In this document: positions 1 through 7,095 of the stretch, piece after piece
Layout of the letters: each line of letters starts with the position of its first letter
Position numbering within the stretch: position 1 is the first letter of the stretch
NCBI GenBank assembly: GCA_011049465.1
Contig: DSBP01000115.1
Coordinates: forward strand, 1 to 10,040
DNA from: a bacterium
GTDB lineage: Bacteria > Oederibacteriota > PGYV01 > DSBP01
Direction: 5' to 3'
DNA: 10,040 nt
Program-made: the position numbers and the translations under genes
The notes under the pieces: model-generated
Told to the model about the DNA's origin: nothing
The model's input: only the letters and a program-made list of their open reading frames with translations
The model's database searches: none

Positions 1-58
1 ATATAAGGAGTTGCCTGTTCTGTATGCTGAAACCTATTTTACCCGCTGCACCCATTCC

Positions 59-232
59 TTAAATCACAAAATAAAAGACAGCCCCTTTGTCCTTACCCTC
101 AGGCTCAACCCAAATCCTTCCTCCGTGACGCTCCACTATTCTTTTGCCCATTGAAAGCCCTCTGCCCGCTCCCTCATACCCGGCTTTTGTATGATGCATT
201 ATCCGGAAGGCTTGGATTTTTTCATAAAACCG
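59..232 (-). pseudogene. Remnant of a sensor histidine kinase ATPase domain
   Basis: 57 codons plus a TAA, read in the same frame as nadX and beginning directly after its TAG. The translation matches the very end of a histidine kinase HATPase domain. It has FYEKI and AFRIMHHTKAGYEG, then the G2-box-like GAGRGLSMGKRIVERHGG, IWVEPEG and the usual terminal FYFVI. The phosphoacceptor His domain, N box and G1 box are absent, since the preceding sequence is intact nadX. Compared with the common KIFxxF pattern, one residue (the F) seems to be missing. There is no start codon at the upstream end. The first in-frame ATG (199) would give only a 45-residue product with no SD. I read it as the tail of a kinase gene whose front was lost in a rearrangement. 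A chimeric assembly is the alternative. Confidence 0.75.
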
Positions 233-1078
233 CTAAGTGCCTATATGCAGCGGGTCAACAATGTTCTTTAAGGTGACTATGGAAGACAGGGCTGTCAGAT
301 AGCTGGTCTTGGGATTATTAGGCGACGGGAGGTTTTCCGTGATAACCTTGAACCTTCCGAACTCACCCTCCACAATTATCTCATGGGTATTTCTTGTGAC
401 AAGCGGGTCAGCCACAATCTTAACATGGGTTTTTTGCGGCCCTACTCCCGCTATGCTTAAAGTAGCGGCCACGTTTACATTCGCCGGAAAGACCTTTACT
501 GCCTCAGCCGCGTTGCCGTCAAAAAGTATTGTTTCAACCTTTATTTCATCAATATTAATATTATTTTTGATGAGGTACTCGTTTCCCCGAAACGCAGCAG
601 GCGGTTTTTTAGTGATGAGGGTAACTTTCTGCAGCCCCTTAAACTTCGCCGCCTCAAGCCCGTCGACGCCTATTACAGCGCCGGATGGGATGTAAATATT
701 TATCCTTTTTTTCTTCGCTTCCTCAAAAAGCCCCATATTCTCAAGCACGCCTCCGACGCTTAAGATCATCACATCCTTTTTCCTGAGTATCGCCTGCTCA
801 AAGACCTCTTTCACGGCATCCTTGGACGCGCACTCTATCACAAGGTCGCATTTTTTAACAAGTTCCTCTATGGACTCAAAAAATTCCAGTTTGTGAATGT
901 TTTTAAGTTTTGCCGCCAGGAGATGATAATTGCCGCGGTTCAAATCATTAAACCCAAGCAATTCCACCCCTATATCGCCGTTATCAACGGCCATCGCTAT
1001 CTCGGAGCCGATGGCGCCGCATCCTATTATCCCTATTGTCTTTTTTCTGCGGCCGCGGCCAAAACCAAGGACAGACAT
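233..1078 (-). CDS. nadX: L-aspartate dehydrogenase (NadX-like)
   Basis: NAD(P)-dependent enzyme that converts L-aspartate to oxaloacetate and ammonia through iminoaspartate, or runs in reverse. In several organisms it feeds NadA in NAD synthesis. 281 residues. An N-terminal Rossmann domain carries GIIGCGAIG (16-24) and SVGG (107-110). The DUF108-type catalytic domain follows, with SGAVIGVDG (132-140), FDGNAAEAV (186-194), ANVNVAATL (199-207), the NTHEI segment (230-234) with a candidate catalytic histidine, and LPSPNNPKTSYLTALS (250-265), the clearest family signature. A 13-residue basic leader (including GRGRRKK) precedes the usual start. No alternative ATG exists, and the ATG at 1078 overlaps the panD stop (TAATG). 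The neighbour is panD, not nadA or nadC, suggesting a role around aspartate supply. The C-terminus looks complete. Confidence 0.9.
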   Translation of the reverse strand: MSVLGFGRGRRKKTIGIIGCGAIGSEIAMAVDNGDIGVELLGFNDLNRGNYHLLAAKLKNIHKLEFFESIEELVKKCDLVIECASKDAVKEVFEQAILRKKDVMILSVGGVLENMGLFEEAKKKRINIYIPSGAVIGVDGLEAAKFKGLQKVTLITKKPPAAFRGNEYLIKNNINIDEIKVETILFDGNAAEAVKVFPANVNVAATLSIAGVGPQKTHVKIVADPLVTRNTHEIIVEGEFGRFKVITENLPSPNNPKTSYLTALSSIVTLKNIVDPLHIGT

Positions 1079-1437
1079 TATTTTTTCCCCCTTTTGATCC
1101 TGTTTTTCGAGTCAACCTTCACCATCTTCGGCCTGTGCGCCTTTAACTCCTCCTGTTTTATGAACCCGTAAGCGATTATTATGACCATATCGCCCGTTTC
1201 AACGAGCCGCGCGGCCGCTCCGTTAACGCACATATCACCCGAGCCTTTTTTGCCCTCAATAACATAAGTCTCAAACCTGCTGCCGTTATTGAGGTCAAGG
1301 ACATGCACCTTTTCATAGACGCTGATTCCCGCGGCCTTTAAAAGGATCGGGTCAATCGTTATGCTTCCCTCATAGTGTATATGTTTGTCCGTAACCGTGG
1401 CCCTGTGTATCTTTGATTTCAGCACTTCAACAATCAT
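1078..1437 (-). CDS. panD: Aspartate 1-decarboxylase proenzyme (pyruvoyl type)
   Basis: Decarboxylates L-aspartate to beta-alanine for pantothenate. The proenzyme cleaves itself between G24 and S25 to make the pyruvoyl group, and both residues sit in the conserved HYEGSITID segment (21-29). 119 residues, normal length. Other family landmarks are KSKIHRATVT (7-16), NNGSRFETYVIEG, the CVNGAAARL segment and GDMVIIIAYG, which follow the double-psi barrel order. The C-terminal tail is lysine-rich (RIKRGKK). I chose the ATG at 1437 because PanD homology starts there, AAGGAGG lies 7 bases upstream and it forms an ATGA overlap with the panC stop. An in-frame ATG 13 codons earlier lies inside panC and adds no homology. 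The TAA stop shares one base with the next gene's ATG. Confidence 0.97.
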   Translation of the reverse strand: MIVEVLKSKIHRATVTDKHIHYEGSITIDPILLKAAGISVYEKVHVLDLNNGSRFETYVIEGKKGSGDMCVNGAAARLVETGDMVIIIAYGFIKQEELKAHRPKMVKVDSKNRIKRGKK

Positions 1438-2339
1438 AAGGCATCCTCCTTGTTCTCTTTTTTTACCGCGTTCCACTCGTCCATGTCTATTATCGTATTG
1501 TCAATGAGCCTTGTCTTTCCCACAAAAACAGCGGCTAAAATGGCTGTTTTCCCCGAGATTTTTTCCTTTTTTAACATTGTTCCGGGGTCCACGGCCTCCA
1601 CGTATTCGGCCTCAACGTTTTCTTCCTTTAACTTGCGCCTAATTTCCTTTATAACAGACTGCGCGTCGCGCTCCCCAAGCTCCACCATGCTCTCGGCCAC
1701 TTTCAGCGCCTTATAAAGCGCCGGCGCTGAATTGCGCTGTTCCGGCGTGAGATAGCCGTTTCTTGAGCTGAGCGCAAGCCCGTCTTTTCCCCTTACTGTC
1801 GGGCATATCTTCACCTCAGCCTGATAGTTGAGTTCCTTTGCCATCTTTTTCAGTATTACCGCCTGCTGAAGGTCTTTTTGCCCAAGATACATTCTGTCGG
1901 GGTTTATTATGTTCAACAGCTTTGCCACAATGGTCGTGACTCCCTTAAAATGCTCCGGCCTTGAGGCGCCGCAAAGAACCTTTGTCATCTCATTTTCAAC
2001 CCTTACATAAGACGCGTACCCTTCGGGATACATCTCCGCCTCCCCGGGCGTAAAGAGGCACGTTACCGCCTTTGCCTGCTTAAGCTTTTTAATGTCAGCC
2101 TTGAGGTTTCTCGGATATTCATTTAAATCCTCATTTGCCGCGAACTGCGCCGGATTCACGAAGATGCTTACAATAACCCGATTGTTTTCTCTCTTTGCCG
2201 CCTCTATGAGGGACATATGCCCCTCGTGCAGGGCTCCCATAGTCGGAACAAAACCTATTGTCTTCGGCTGCTTGCCGCGGGCCCGCCTCATTTTTAAGGC
2301 AAATTCCCTCATCTCTGCCGCTTTTATTATATGTTTCAT
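1434..2339 (-). CDS. panC: Pantothenate synthetase (pantoate-beta-alanine ligase)
   Basis: Joins pantoate and beta-alanine with ATP through a pantoyl-adenylate intermediate. 301 residues, slightly longer than the usual 280 or so, with the excess at the C-terminus. The nucleotidylyltransferase fold shows VPTMGALHEGH (31-41, HIGH-type motif), SIFVNPAQF (58-66), HFKGVTTIV (130-138), GQKDLQQ (153-159) and the KMSKS-like GLALSSRN (187-194). The C-terminal dimer/lid domain runs from about 195 on, with YVEAVDP and the family-typical LIDN. GGAGGT just upstream supports the ATG at 2339. The gene ends in an ATGA overlap with panD, whose product beta-alanine is the substrate here. Confidence 0.97.
   Translation of the reverse strand: MKHIIKAAEMREFALKMRRARGKQPKTIGFVPTMGALHEGHMSLIEAAKRENNRVIVSIFVNPAQFAANEDLNEYPRNLKADIKKLKQAKAVTCLFTPGEAEMYPEGYASYVRVENEMTKVLCGASRPEHFKGVTTIVAKLLNIINPDRMYLGQKDLQQAVILKKMAKELNYQAEVKICPTVRGKDGLALSSRNGYLTPEQRNSAPALYKALKVAESMVELGERDAQSVIKEIRRKLKEENVEAEYVEAVDPGTMLKKEKISGKTAILAAVFVGKTRLIDNTIIDMDEWNAVKKENKEDAL
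1445..1451 (-). promoter_or_regulatory. Ribosome binding site deciding the panD start
   Basis: A full AAGGAGG on the minus strand, 7 bases before the ATG at 1437 and inside the end of panC. It rules against the in-frame ATG at 1476. Confidence 0.75.
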
Positions 2340-2343
2340 TCAT

Positions 2344-2349
2344 ACCTCC
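2344..2349 (-). promoter_or_regulatory. Ribosome binding site of panC
   Basis: GGAGGT on the minus strand, only 4 bases before the panC ATG. A second ATG (2343) sits between it and the start but opens a different frame, which is a panC shadow. The first open codon with PanC homology is the one at 2339. Confidence 0.6.
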
Positions 2350-2380
2350 ACAGCTTAATTATCCCGGTTTTTGCAGGCGC

Positions 2381-3169
2381 TCAGAAATAGTATTTCCTTC
2401 TCGGGTATTTTTTCCCGCGCACATCTTCCGAGAAACGCTTAACCGCTTTTACGGCGCGGACAGCCAGCCGTTCATAGCGTTTTACAAACTTCGGCTTAAA
2501 ATCCTCAAAAAAACCGAGCATATCGTGCGTAACAAGGACCTGTCCGTCGCATTCCGGCCCTGCGCCTATCCCTATTACCGGTATTTTAACCGCCTTTGTA
2601 ACAGCACCGGCAGCGCGCGCCGCCGTCTTTTCTATTACCAGCGAAAACACGCCCGCAGCCTCAAGCCGCTTTGCCGCCTCAACAAGCTCTTTTTCTTCGG
2701 CAGGCGTCCTCCCGAAAACAGGATAACCGCCGTATTTTTTGACTGACTGGGGCTGCATGCCTATGTGCCCCATGACAGGTATTCCCGCGTCAACAAGCGC
2801 CTTTACCTGCGGTATTATGTCGGCCCCGCCCTCAAGCTTTACCGCCGCGGCGCCGGTCTCTTTTATGACTCTTCCTCCGTTTTTTTTGGCCGCACCCTTT
2901 GACGCCTGATATGACATAAACGGCATGTCAGCCACAACCATTGTCTTTTTCGCGCCCTTCATGACAGCCTTTGTATGGTATATGACCTCATCAACCGTAA
3001 CGGGCAGCGTTGTCGCGTTTCCCTGAAAAACCATCCCAAGGGAATCGCCGACAAGAATCATGTCAACGCCCGCTTTTTCAAGAAGCGAAGACATTGTATA
3101 GTCATAAGCGGTAAGCATCACTATCTTTTTACGGCCCTTAAGGGCCTTTATTGAGCCTGCGGTATGCAT
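2381..3169 (-). CDS. panB: 3-methyl-2-oxobutanoate hydroxymethyltransferase (ketopantoate hydroxymethyltransferase)
   Basis: Adds a hydroxymethyl group from 5,10-methylenetetrahydrofolate to 2-oxoisovalerate, giving ketopantoate, the first step to pantothenate. 262 residues, TIM-barrel family. Key segments are MLTAYDY (18-24), VGDSLGMVFQG (40-50), VADMPFMSYQ (79-88), VKLEGG (110-115), GHIGMQPQ (134-141) and IGIGAGPECDGQ (199-210). D42, D81 and E113 match the magnesium ligands, and E180 matches the catalytic base of characterised PanB. The N-terminus is some residues shorter than in many homologues. The ATG at 3169 lies four bases after the kinase stop and has no convincing Shine-Dalgarno, suggesting coupling to the upstream gene. 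The folate cofactor links it loosely to folK next door. No panE is visible. Confidence 0.97.
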   Translation of the reverse strand: MHTAGSIKALKGRKKIVMLTAYDYTMSSLLEKAGVDMILVGDSLGMVFQGNATTLPVTVDEVIYHTKAVMKGAKKTMVVADMPFMSYQASKGAAKKNGGRVIKETGAAAVKLEGGADIIPQVKALVDAGIPVMGHIGMQPQSVKKYGGYPVFGRTPAEEKELVEAAKRLEAAGVFSLVIEKTAARAAGAVTKAVKIPVIGIGAGPECDGQVLVTHDMLGFFEDFKPKFVKRYERLAVRAVKAVKRFSEDVRGKKYPRRKYYF

Positions 3170-3173
3170 TGCT

Positions 3174-3818
3174 TTAACCCGGCACCGGCGTGTAATAATG
3201 AGTGCCGCCTTTTATTCCCAGCGCAAAATCCTTAATCAGCTTATACGCCCTTTTGTCATTGACAAAATCAATATCATCCGTATTTACTATCACAAGCGGG
3301 CTGCTGTTATAGTGAGAAAAGTAATGGTTGTAGGCCTGGGAAAGGTTGTATATGTAATCCTTTGTTACCGGTTTCTCAAAGCTTCTTCCCCTCTTTTTTA
3401 TCCTCTCAAGCAGTGTCTCAACGCCTGCCTGAAGGTATATTACAAGGCCGGGCTTCAGCATCTCCGAAGAATTTACCACAGCCGAATATATCTTCTCGTA
3501 AAGGTTCAGTTCGTTCTCGTTAAGCGTTATATAGGCGAATATCCTGTCCTTTTCCAGGAGATAATCGGCCACTATCCTTCCCGCGAATAAATCCATCTGT
3601 TTAAGCGGCTCCTGCTGTTTCACCCTGTTTAAGAGAAAAAAAAGCTGCGTCTGAAGCGCCGTGTTTTTCATGTCCTTATAGAACTTCTCAAGGAAAGGGT
3701 TGTTGTCAACCTCTTCAAGGACAAGCCTGGCGTTTAAATCTTCCGCGAGAAACCCGGCAAACGAGGTCTTTCCCGCGCCGAGCACTCCCTCTACAGCTAT
3801 ATAATGAAAATCTCCCAT
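3174..3818 (-). CDS. Deoxynucleoside kinase (dCK/dGK family)
   Basis: Phosphorylates deoxynucleosides with ATP or another NTP, a salvage step toward dNTPs. 214 residues. Visible parts are the Walker A loop GVLGAGKTS (11-19), the acidic pair E35/E36 before DNNPFL (38-43, general base region), R65, and the DYLLEKDRIFA block (85-95) with the family D/E-R pair D91-R92. The arginine-rich LID KKRGRSFE (141-148) follows. The fold matches the P-loop deoxynucleoside kinases, not thymidylate kinase. Which nucleoside it prefers cannot be told. It abuts folK with no gap and precedes panB by four bases. No Shine-Dalgarno sequence separates it from folK, so it probably depends on re-initiation after folK termination. 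From memory, folK-deoxynucleoside kinase fusions are annotated in some bacteria, which would fit this arrangement. Confidence 0.9.
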   Translation of the reverse strand: MGDFHYIAVEGVLGAGKTSFAGFLAEDLNARLVLEEVDNNPFLEKFYKDMKNTALQTQLFFLLNRVKQQEPLKQMDLFAGRIVADYLLEKDRIFAYITLNENELNLYEKIYSAVVNSSEMLKPGLVIYLQAGVETLLERIKKRGRSFEKPVTKDYIYNLSQAYNHYFSHYNSSPLVIVNTDDIDFVNDKRAYKLIKDFALGIKGGTHYYTPVPG

Positions 3819-4304
3819 TTAAACAGCTCCTATCTTTCTTATCTCTCCTGAAACCGCTTCCCGCGCAAGTTCATTAACGCTTTTTTTAAGCGCCGGATGG
3901 GCGGCGTCTCCGGCTATTTCTTTGAGCGGCTCAAGAACAAAACGCCGCTTGTGCATTTCACGGTGAGGTATAACAAGCCTTTCGCTTTCAAATATTATAT
4001 GCCCGTACAGCAATATGTCAATATCAATAATTCTCGGGGTTTTTTCCGCTGTCCTCTCCCGCCCCAGCTCCGCCTCAACATCCTGCAGCGCGTTTAATAG
4101 CGCCTCAGGCTCCAATACGGTTTCGGCAGCAACGCAGATATTCAGGAAATCAGGATGCCCCGTGACTCCAACGGGCGCGGACTCATAGAGTGAGGAGACT
4201 GCCTTGAGCCTTACTCCCTTCCGGTCAATAAAAGCCAGCGCAGCGAGAATATTATCCCTGCGCTCTCCCACATTTGACCCAAGCGACAGAAAAACCTCTG
4301 CCAT
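3819..4304 (-). CDS. folK: 6-hydroxymethyl-7,8-dihydropterin pyrophosphokinase (HPPK)
   Basis: Transfers pyrophosphate from ATP to 6-hydroxymethyl-7,8-dihydropterin, preparing it for dihydropteroate synthase in folate synthesis. 161 residues, full length. Motifs are LGSNVGER (8-15), YESAPVG (40-46), FLN (53-55), ELGRER (79-84), and PRIIDIDILLYG (90-101) with the magnesium-binding D94 and D96. IPHREMHKRRFVLEPL (112-127) with the ATP-binding basic residues follows. The start codon overlaps the dapL stop (TGATG), with an AAGGGA-like site about 10 bases upstream. No folB or folP is in the window. The TAA stop is followed immediately, in the same frame, by the ATG of the deoxynucleoside kinase, so losing one stop codon would fuse the two proteins. 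Confidence 0.96.
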   Translation of the reverse strand: MAEVFLSLGSNVGERRDNILAALAFIDRKGVRLKAVSSLYESAPVGVTGHPDFLNICVAAETVLEPEALLNALQDVEAELGRERTAEKTPRIIDIDILLYGHIIFESERLVIPHREMHKRRFVLEPLKEIAGDAAHPALKKSVNELAREAVSGEIRKIGAV

Positions 4305-5458
4305 CAGATTTTTATCCCTTTCAGCCTGCTTATTGCCTCAAGCATAATCTCTTCCTCAACAGTAAGCGCTATCCTGAAATATCCGTCGCCCGAGGGCCCG
4401 AAACCAATGCCCGGCGTTATAACCACCTCCGCTTCATCAAGCGCCCTCGCGCAGAAGTTCATTGACTTGAAACCCGCCGGCACATCCACCCACAGATACA
4501 TGGTGGCTTTTGCCTCAAGCGGCGAATATCCGGCTGCCTTAAGCGCGTCAAATCCCGCCTCCGCGCGTTTTTTGTAAAGCGCCCTTATGTCAGCCGCCTC
4601 CTTATCGCACTCAAGAAGCGCGCGCGCCGAAGCCGCCTGCAGGGCCGACACAGTGCCCGAGTCCATGTTTTCCTTTACCGTGAGCAGGCTGTTTACAGCC
4701 TCTTTTGAGCCTGCCGCGAACCCGACTCTCCAGCCGGTCATGTTATAGGTCTTTGACATTGAGTAAAACTCTATCACATGTTTTTTGGCGTCCTGTATCT
4801 CAAGCATTGATATCGGAGCTTCCCTGAAATAAATCTCAGAATAGGGAGCGTCCTGGGCTATCAAAAAATCATATTTTTTAGCGCGCGATACCGCGTCTTC
4901 GTAGAAAGTAAAATCAGCCATTGCCGAGGTCGGGTTATTTGGGTAATTGAGCCACATAATCTTTGCCCTTTTGTATATATCCGCGGGAATAGCGTCGAGG
5001 TCGGGCAGGAAACCGTTCTCTTTTGAGAGCGGCATCATATACGGCTCCCCTCCGGCCATTATGGTTCCCGCAATATAACCCGGATAGCCGGGATCGGGTA
5101 TCAGCACGACATCCCCGGGATTCACATAAGCAAGTGGCAGATGCGTGATTCCGTCCTTTGCGCCTATCAGAGCCACAATCTCGTCATCTTCCAGCCTGGC
5201 GTCAAAACGCTTTGCCATCCATCCTGCCGCCGCTTCCCTGAAAACCCTGCTGCCCGCGCCAATCGGATACCGGTGATTCTCGGCGTTATCCGAGGCTTCC
5301 TTTATGAACTCAAGGATCCTTGGAGGAGTCGGCCTGTCCGGATCTCCTATGCCAAGGTCTATCAGCTTTTTACCGGCGGCCATCGCCTCCTTTTTCTTTC
5401 TGCTTATCTCCGCAAACACATAAGGAGGAAGCCTTTTTATTCTCTCCGCATGTTCCAT
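4304..5458 (-). CDS. dapL: LL-diaminopimelate aminotransferase (PLP, class I/II fold)
   Basis: Transfers an amino group from glutamate to tetrahydrodipicolinate, giving LL-diaminopimelate in one step and replacing the DapD/C/E acyl route. 384 residues. The N-terminal block RIKRLPPYVFAEI and the GIGDPDRPTP segment (36-45), then ENHRYP (60-65), ALIGAKDGITHLPLA (96-110) and PDPGYPGY (121-128), are characteristic of DapL rather than of generic aspartate aminotransferases. PLP contacts are N174 in NYPNNPT (171-177), D203, the Schiff-base lysine K236 in SMSKTYNMTGWR, and R362 in FRIALT for the substrate carboxylate. The start is backed by GGAGG (5472-5468), 9 bases upstream of the ATG. The surrounding dapA, dapB, dapF and lysA, and the absence of dapD or dapE here, fit this assignment. 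Its TGA overlaps the folK ATG by one base. A related aminotransferase specificity is possible but less likely. Confidence 0.93.
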   Translation of the reverse strand: MEHAERIKRLPPYVFAEISRKKKEAMAAGKKLIDLGIGDPDRPTPPRILEFIKEASDNAENHRYPIGAGSRVFREAAAGWMAKRFDARLEDDEIVALIGAKDGITHLPLAYVNPGDVVLIPDPGYPGYIAGTIMAGGEPYMMPLSKENGFLPDLDAIPADIYKRAKIMWLNYPNNPTSAMADFTFYEDAVSRAKKYDFLIAQDAPYSEIYFREAPISMLEIQDAKKHVIEFYSMSKTYNMTGWRVGFAAGSKEAVNSLLTVKENMDSGTVSALQAASARALLECDKEAADIRALYKKRAEAGFDALKAAGYSPLEAKATMYLWVDVPAGFKSMNFCARALDEAEVVITPGIGFGPSGDGYFRIALTVEEEIMLEAISRLKGIKI

Positions 5459-5479
5459 CTTTAAAAACCTCCGCGTTTT

Positions 5480-6256
5480 TTAAGGATTCTGCCTGCTGAC
5501 AAAATTCGCCAGCCTGCCGATACCTTCTATTTCAACCTCAACTTTGTCGCCTTCTTTCATCGGCCCGATTCCCGACGGCGTGCCTGTCGTAATGACATCC
5601 CCCCTGTAAAGCGTCATTATCTTTGAGACATAGCTGACGAGCCGCTTTACCTTGAATATAAAATCCGATGTATTTGACTCCTGCTTCAGCTCCCCGTTTA
5701 AAAAAAGCCTTATTGCCGCCTTATCCGGGTTTATGTCCTTTGTCACATAAGGGCCCATAGGCGCGAACGTATCAAAGCATTTTGCCCTTGACCACTGTCC
5801 GTCTTTTTCCTGCAGGTCGCGCGCGGTTACATCATTGAGGCAGGTGTAGCCTAAGATGCTGGCGTCAACCATCTCCTCGCCTATGTCTTTAATGTTGTTT
5901 TTGATTATTATGGCAAGCTCCGCCTCGTAATCAACCCTTTTGCTCATGGCGGGCAGTACTATATTGTCCATATGGGCTGCAACCGTATTTGATGTCTTGA
6001 TAAAAATCAGCGGCTCTGCCGGCCGCGCCATGTTGAGTTCCTTCGCGTGCTCCTTAAAATTCAGCCCTGCCGCCACAATCTTTGTCGGCGCCGCAGGCGC
6101 GAGGATTTTCACCGATTCCGGCTCCACAACCCTGTTGGTTATCGAGTACCGCGTAAAAACATCGCCTTCTATCTGAAGGTACTTTCCCTCGTTGTTGACC
6201 AGCCCCCACTCTGCCTCATTGTCCCCGTTTTTGTATCTGACGAATTTAGCCATCAT
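5480..6256 (-). CDS. Fumarylacetoacetate hydrolase (FAH) family protein
   Basis: Member of the FAH fold, metal-dependent enzymes acting on 2-oxo acids (acylpyruvases, oxaloacetate decarboxylases/tautomerases, 2-hydroxyhepta-2,4-diene-1,7-dioate isomerases). 258 residues, comparable to YcgM-like and thermophile members. A short N-terminal domain (about 1-55) precedes the catalytic domain. That domain shows GLNFKEHAKE (64-73) with the likely catalytic H70, the metal ligands E111 and E113 in DYEAELA and D142 in LNDVTARD, the lysine K159 in SRAKCFDTF, and GDVITTGTPSGIG (219-231). All expected metal ligands are present, so it is probably active. The substrate cannot be read from sequence. It lies in the operon between dapB and dapL, where no known lysine step needs it. 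There are two consecutive ATGs (6256 and 6253). A GGTGG directly upstream touches the first and favours the second only slightly. Confidence 0.9.
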   Translation of the reverse strand: MMAKFVRYKNGDNEAEWGLVNNEGKYLQIEGDVFTRYSITNRVVEPESVKILAPAAPTKIVAAGLNFKEHAKELNMARPAEPLIFIKTSNTVAAHMDNIVLPAMSKRVDYEAELAIIIKNNIKDIGEEMVDASILGYTCLNDVTARDLQEKDGQWSRAKCFDTFAPMGPYVTKDINPDKAAIRLFLNGELKQESNTSDFIFKVKRLVSYVSKIMTLYRGDVITTGTPSGIGPMKEGDKVEVEIEGIGRLANFVSRQNP

Positions 6257-6274
6257 CCACCGCCGTGAAAAGTT

Positions 6275-7051
6275 TTAGATACCGAGGACATCTTTCATCG
6301 AATACAACCCGGGCTTTTTATCCTTTATGAACGCCGCGGCCTTGAGCGCTCCGGCGGCAAATGTATCCCTTGAAAACGACGTGTGTTTAACCTCAAGCTT
6401 GTCGGCCATGGAAGCAAGTATGACAGTGTGCTCGCCTATGACGCCTCCGCCGCGCACGGCCAGGACTCCGAGCTGGTTCCGGGGCCTTTCGTTTTCCCTT
6501 CCTTCCCTGCCAAAGACAACGTTTGAGGCGTAATCAAGCCCTTTTTCCCCAAGTATAACCTGCGCTGTCGTGACAGCAGTGCCCGAGGGCGCGTCTTTTT
6601 TCATCCTGTGGTGCGACTCGACAATATCAATATCGTAATCAGCCTTCATTGCCGACACCGCGTCCCTTATTATCTTCCACATCACATTAACGCCCACGCT
6701 GTAGTTTGAGGCGTAAACAACAGGAATTCTCGATGCCGCGTTTTTTATCTCGTACATTTCATTGTCATCGAGCCCGGTTGTGCCTATTACAGCCGCTTTT
6801 CCCGTGCCCGCGAGTATTTTAATGTTCTCAACTGTCGCCGAAGGCGTCGTAAAATCAATGAGCACGTCAATGCCGTCCGAGCCCTTTTTCAGGTCATCGG
6901 TCACAATACAGCCGCATATGTTTTTCCCGGCAAACCCGCTTCCTTTTGCCTCAAGCGCCAGCGCGAGTTTCATTTCCTTTTCCTGCTCAACGAGCGCCGC
7001 GATTGCCTGCCCCATCCTGCCGAACGCGCCCGCTATTCCTATTTTTATCAT
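6275..7051 (-). CDS. dapB: 4-hydroxy-tetrahydrodipicolinate reductase
   Basis: NAD(P)H-dependent reductase that turns the DapA product into tetrahydrodipicolinate, the substrate of DapL. 258 residues, typical length. The N-terminal Rossmann domain carries GAFGRMG (8-14), DFTTP (66-70) and GTTG (90-93). The hinge and substrate domain follows with ASNYSVGVNV (114-123) and the family signature ESHHRMKKDAPSGTA (145-159), containing the catalytic H147 and K151. Next come RGGGVIGEHTV and the C-terminal SRDTFAAGAL segment that returns to the nucleotide domain. AAGGAG (7064-7059) lies 7 bases before the ATG. It sits between dapA and the FAH-family gene, with 18 bases to the latter. Confidence 0.97.
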   Translation of the reverse strand: MIKIGIAGAFGRMGQAIAALVEQEKEMKLALALEAKGSGFAGKNICGCIVTDDLKKGSDGIDVLIDFTTPSATVENIKILAGTGKAAVIGTTGLDDNEMYEIKNAASRIPVVYASNYSVGVNVMWKIIRDAVSAMKADYDIDIVESHHRMKKDAPSGTAVTTAQVILGEKGLDYASNVVFGREGRENERPRNQLGVLAVRGGGVIGEHTVILASMADKLEVKHTSFSRDTFAAGALKAAAFIKDKKPGLYSMKDVLGI

Positions 7052-7095
7052 CTATTTTCTCCTTAAATATCTTTAATCAGCCCGGCTGAACCGCG

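Noticed and set aside
1..58. Possible small gene or terminator left of the kinase remnant
   Set aside because: The plus-strand ATG at 23 gives only 12 codons, the minus-strand frame from 55 runs off the edge without recognisable sequence, and no hairpin with a T-tract is visible.
1047..1061. Short GC-rich palindromic stretch (GGCCGCGGCC) in the nadX leader
   Set aside because: It lies within coding sequence for Gly-Arg codons, with no repeat copies forming an array and no T-tract, so there is no reason to call it a regulatory site.
1438..1476. Upstream in-frame ATG for panD (13 extra residues)
   Set aside because: The extra stretch lies inside panC and adds no homology. The internal ATG has a perfect AAGGAGG, and it places the cleavage pair at residues 24-25 as in the family.
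2258..2746. Plus-strand open frame of 162 codons opposite panB and panC
   Set aside because: It lies antisense to two well-conserved genes, its translation shows no recognisable domain, and it has no convincing ribosome site.
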